A DNA stretch of 64,000 nucleotides from contig NZ_OY787469.1 in the NCBI RefSeq assembly GCF_963678835.1, positions 2,728,001-2,792,000 on the forward strand, written 5' to 3'. Position 1 is the first letter of the stretch, and every line of letters starts with the position of its first letter. The position numbers and the translations under genes are program-made. The DNA is from an uncultured Desulfuromonas sp. (GTDB lineage Bacteria > Desulfobacterota > Desulfuromonadia > Desulfuromonadales > Desulfuromonadaceae). Of the stretch, positions 63,109 through 64,000 are shown one piece after another. The notes beneath the pieces were generated by a model. That model saw nothing but the letters and a program-made list of their open reading frames with translations. It searched no databases and had not been told where the DNA came from.

Positions 63109-64000
63109 ATGATTGAGCGTACCACCCTCAACCGTCATCACGATCCTGCCCTGAAAGCAGCGACCATGCCTGCACTGACGGGAGACAATGCCGAAAAAAA
63201 ACGTCAGGAACTTCTCGACTATTTCCGCACAACCTACGCCATTGAAGAGGCGCTGTTCGACACCTTGCGCTACGAGGAAAGTTTTTACCGACGAGCTGAC
63301 CCGTTGCGCCATCCGCTGGTTTTCTACTATGGCCACACAGCTGCATTTTACATCAATAAACTGGTGGTCGCCCGGCTGATCACGCAGCGTATCAATCCGC
63401 GCTTTGAATCCATTTTTGCCATCGGTGTCGATGAGATGTCGTGGGATGACCTGGATGAGACCCATTACGATTGGCCGACGGTTTCCGAGGTTACCAGTTA
63501 TCGTCGACAGGTCAAAGAACAGGTCGAAACACTCATCACCACCCTGCCCCTCGAATTACCCATCACCTGGGAGAGCCCCTGGTGGGCGCTGGTCATGGGC
63601 ATGGAACATCAGCGTATTCATCTGGAGACGTCGTCGGTGTTGATTCGCCAGCTGCCGTTGGAACTTCTCTGTGAGCCTCCCTTATGGCAGAGCGACCAGG
63701 ATCAGGGCAGTGCCCCGGAAAATACTCTGCGTAACATCGCCGGTGGAGAGGTCACGGTCGGCCGATCTCTCGATTCGCCTTATTACGGTTGGGACTGCGA
63801 ATATGGCGCTCAATCGTTGTCGATTGAACCGTTTGCCGTCAGTCAGTATCTGGTCAGTAATGGTGAATACCTCACCTTCGTCGAGCAAAACGGCTACAGC
63901 GAACAACGGTGGTGGAGTGATGAAGGCTGGCGCTGGTGTCAGTATCAACAGGCCACCATGCCGCGCTTCTGGCGCCAGACGGATGAGGGCTACAGATTAC
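63109..64000 (+). CDS. ovoA: OvoA, 5-histidylcysteine sulfoxide synthase (partial)
   Basis: The first 297 codons are in view; the gene runs past the window end. The N-terminal DinB-like domain has RHPLVFYYGHTAAFYINKLV and the very characteristic AIGVDEMSWDDLDETHYDWP. MEHQRIHLETSSVLIRQLP supplies the second pair of iron-binding histidines. From about 215 the FGE-sulfatase-like domain starts (GGEVTVGRSLDSPYYGWDCE). OvoA is an iron enzyme that joins cysteine to histidine using O2; its C-terminal methyltransferase would be beyond 64000. EgtB is the alternative, but the DEMSWDD stretch favours OvoA. AAAAGGAG precedes the ATG. Confidence 0.85.
   Translation, partial: MIERTTLNRHHDPALKAATMPALTGDNAEKKRQELLDYFRTTYAIEEALFDTLRYEESFYRRADPLRHPLVFYYGHTAAFYINKLVVARLITQRINPRFESIFAIGVDEMSWDDLDETHYDWPTVSEVTSYRRQVKEQVETLITTLPLELPITWESPWWALVMGMEHQRIHLETSSVLIRQLPLELLCEPPLWQSDQDQGSAPENTLRNIAGGEVTVGRSLDSPYYGWDCEYGAQSLSIEPFAVSQYLVSNGEYLTFVEQNGYSEQRWWSDEGWRWCQYQQATMPRFWRQTDEGYRL

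Overview
The window reads as a chromosome segment of a Gram-negative anaerobic metal or sulfur reducer of the Desulfuromonas/Geobacter group (Desulfuromonadia), probably marine. Support for this: at least ten multiheme c-type cytochrome genes, many of them exported; dense c-di-GMP and chemotaxis signalling (GGDEF/EAL, GGDEF, PilZ, MCP); an orphan sigma-54 activator; and an oleABCD long-chain olefin operon. This placement comes from gene content, not from a database search.

Layout. (1) 1-4.3 kb: a small inverted-repeat mobile element with an 11-bp target duplication, a membrane GGDEF/EAL protein, and an 800-bp intergenic block of dispersed palindromic repeats. (2) 4.3-12.6 kb: a 2243-residue PfaC-like lipid synthase (KS-CLF-AT-DH-DH) with no ACP and no other synthase subunit in view, then a triheme lipoprotein and two small membrane proteins. 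(3) 12.7-19.5 kb: a drug/cation ABC exporter operon in the order cecR-ybhG-ybhF-ybhS-ybhR, with a clear promoter and operator; tRNA-Glu(TTC) with its own promoter and terminator; a PilZ protein. (4) 19.5-25.6 kb: two genes I do not recognise, then oleA-oleB-oleC-oleD, overlapping or nearly so, for head-to-head condensation of fatty acyl-CoAs into long-chain olefins.

(5) 25.8-48.8 kb is the core of the window: an extracellular electron transfer locus. It starts with a DUF2835 gene, an octaheme cytochrome and a convergent sigma-54 response regulator. A long co-directional series follows: NHL propeller, two tandem dodecaheme cytochromes, an outer-membrane beta-barrel with a discoidin-like insert, two CsgG-like lipoproteins with a related exported protein between them, a PpiC/SurA-type isomerase, a 26-heme and a 16-heme cytochrome, a second NHL propeller, an OmcS-like hexaheme cytochrome, a lipoprotein propeller, a pentaheme cytochrome with a non-heme middle domain, and a HAMP-only membrane protein. 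A second OmcS-like gene sits alone behind its own promoter, structured leader and terminator. The set resembles the Geobacter sulfurreducens omcS/omcT neighbourhood as I remember it. It plausibly makes, exports and wires a cytochrome filament. Both OmcS-like proteins share an unusual CX5CH motif where the third heme should be.

(6) 48.8-64 kb: a PAS-GGDEF protein, a CHASE4-type histidine kinase, an MCP, an acyl-CoA thioesterase, a SHOCT lipoprotein, a porin, an rRNA-type methyltransferase, a DUF4197 lipoprotein, a B12-binding-type radical SAM protein, an AEC-family carrier, and the 5' part of an ovothiol synthase gene (ovoA) cut by the window end.
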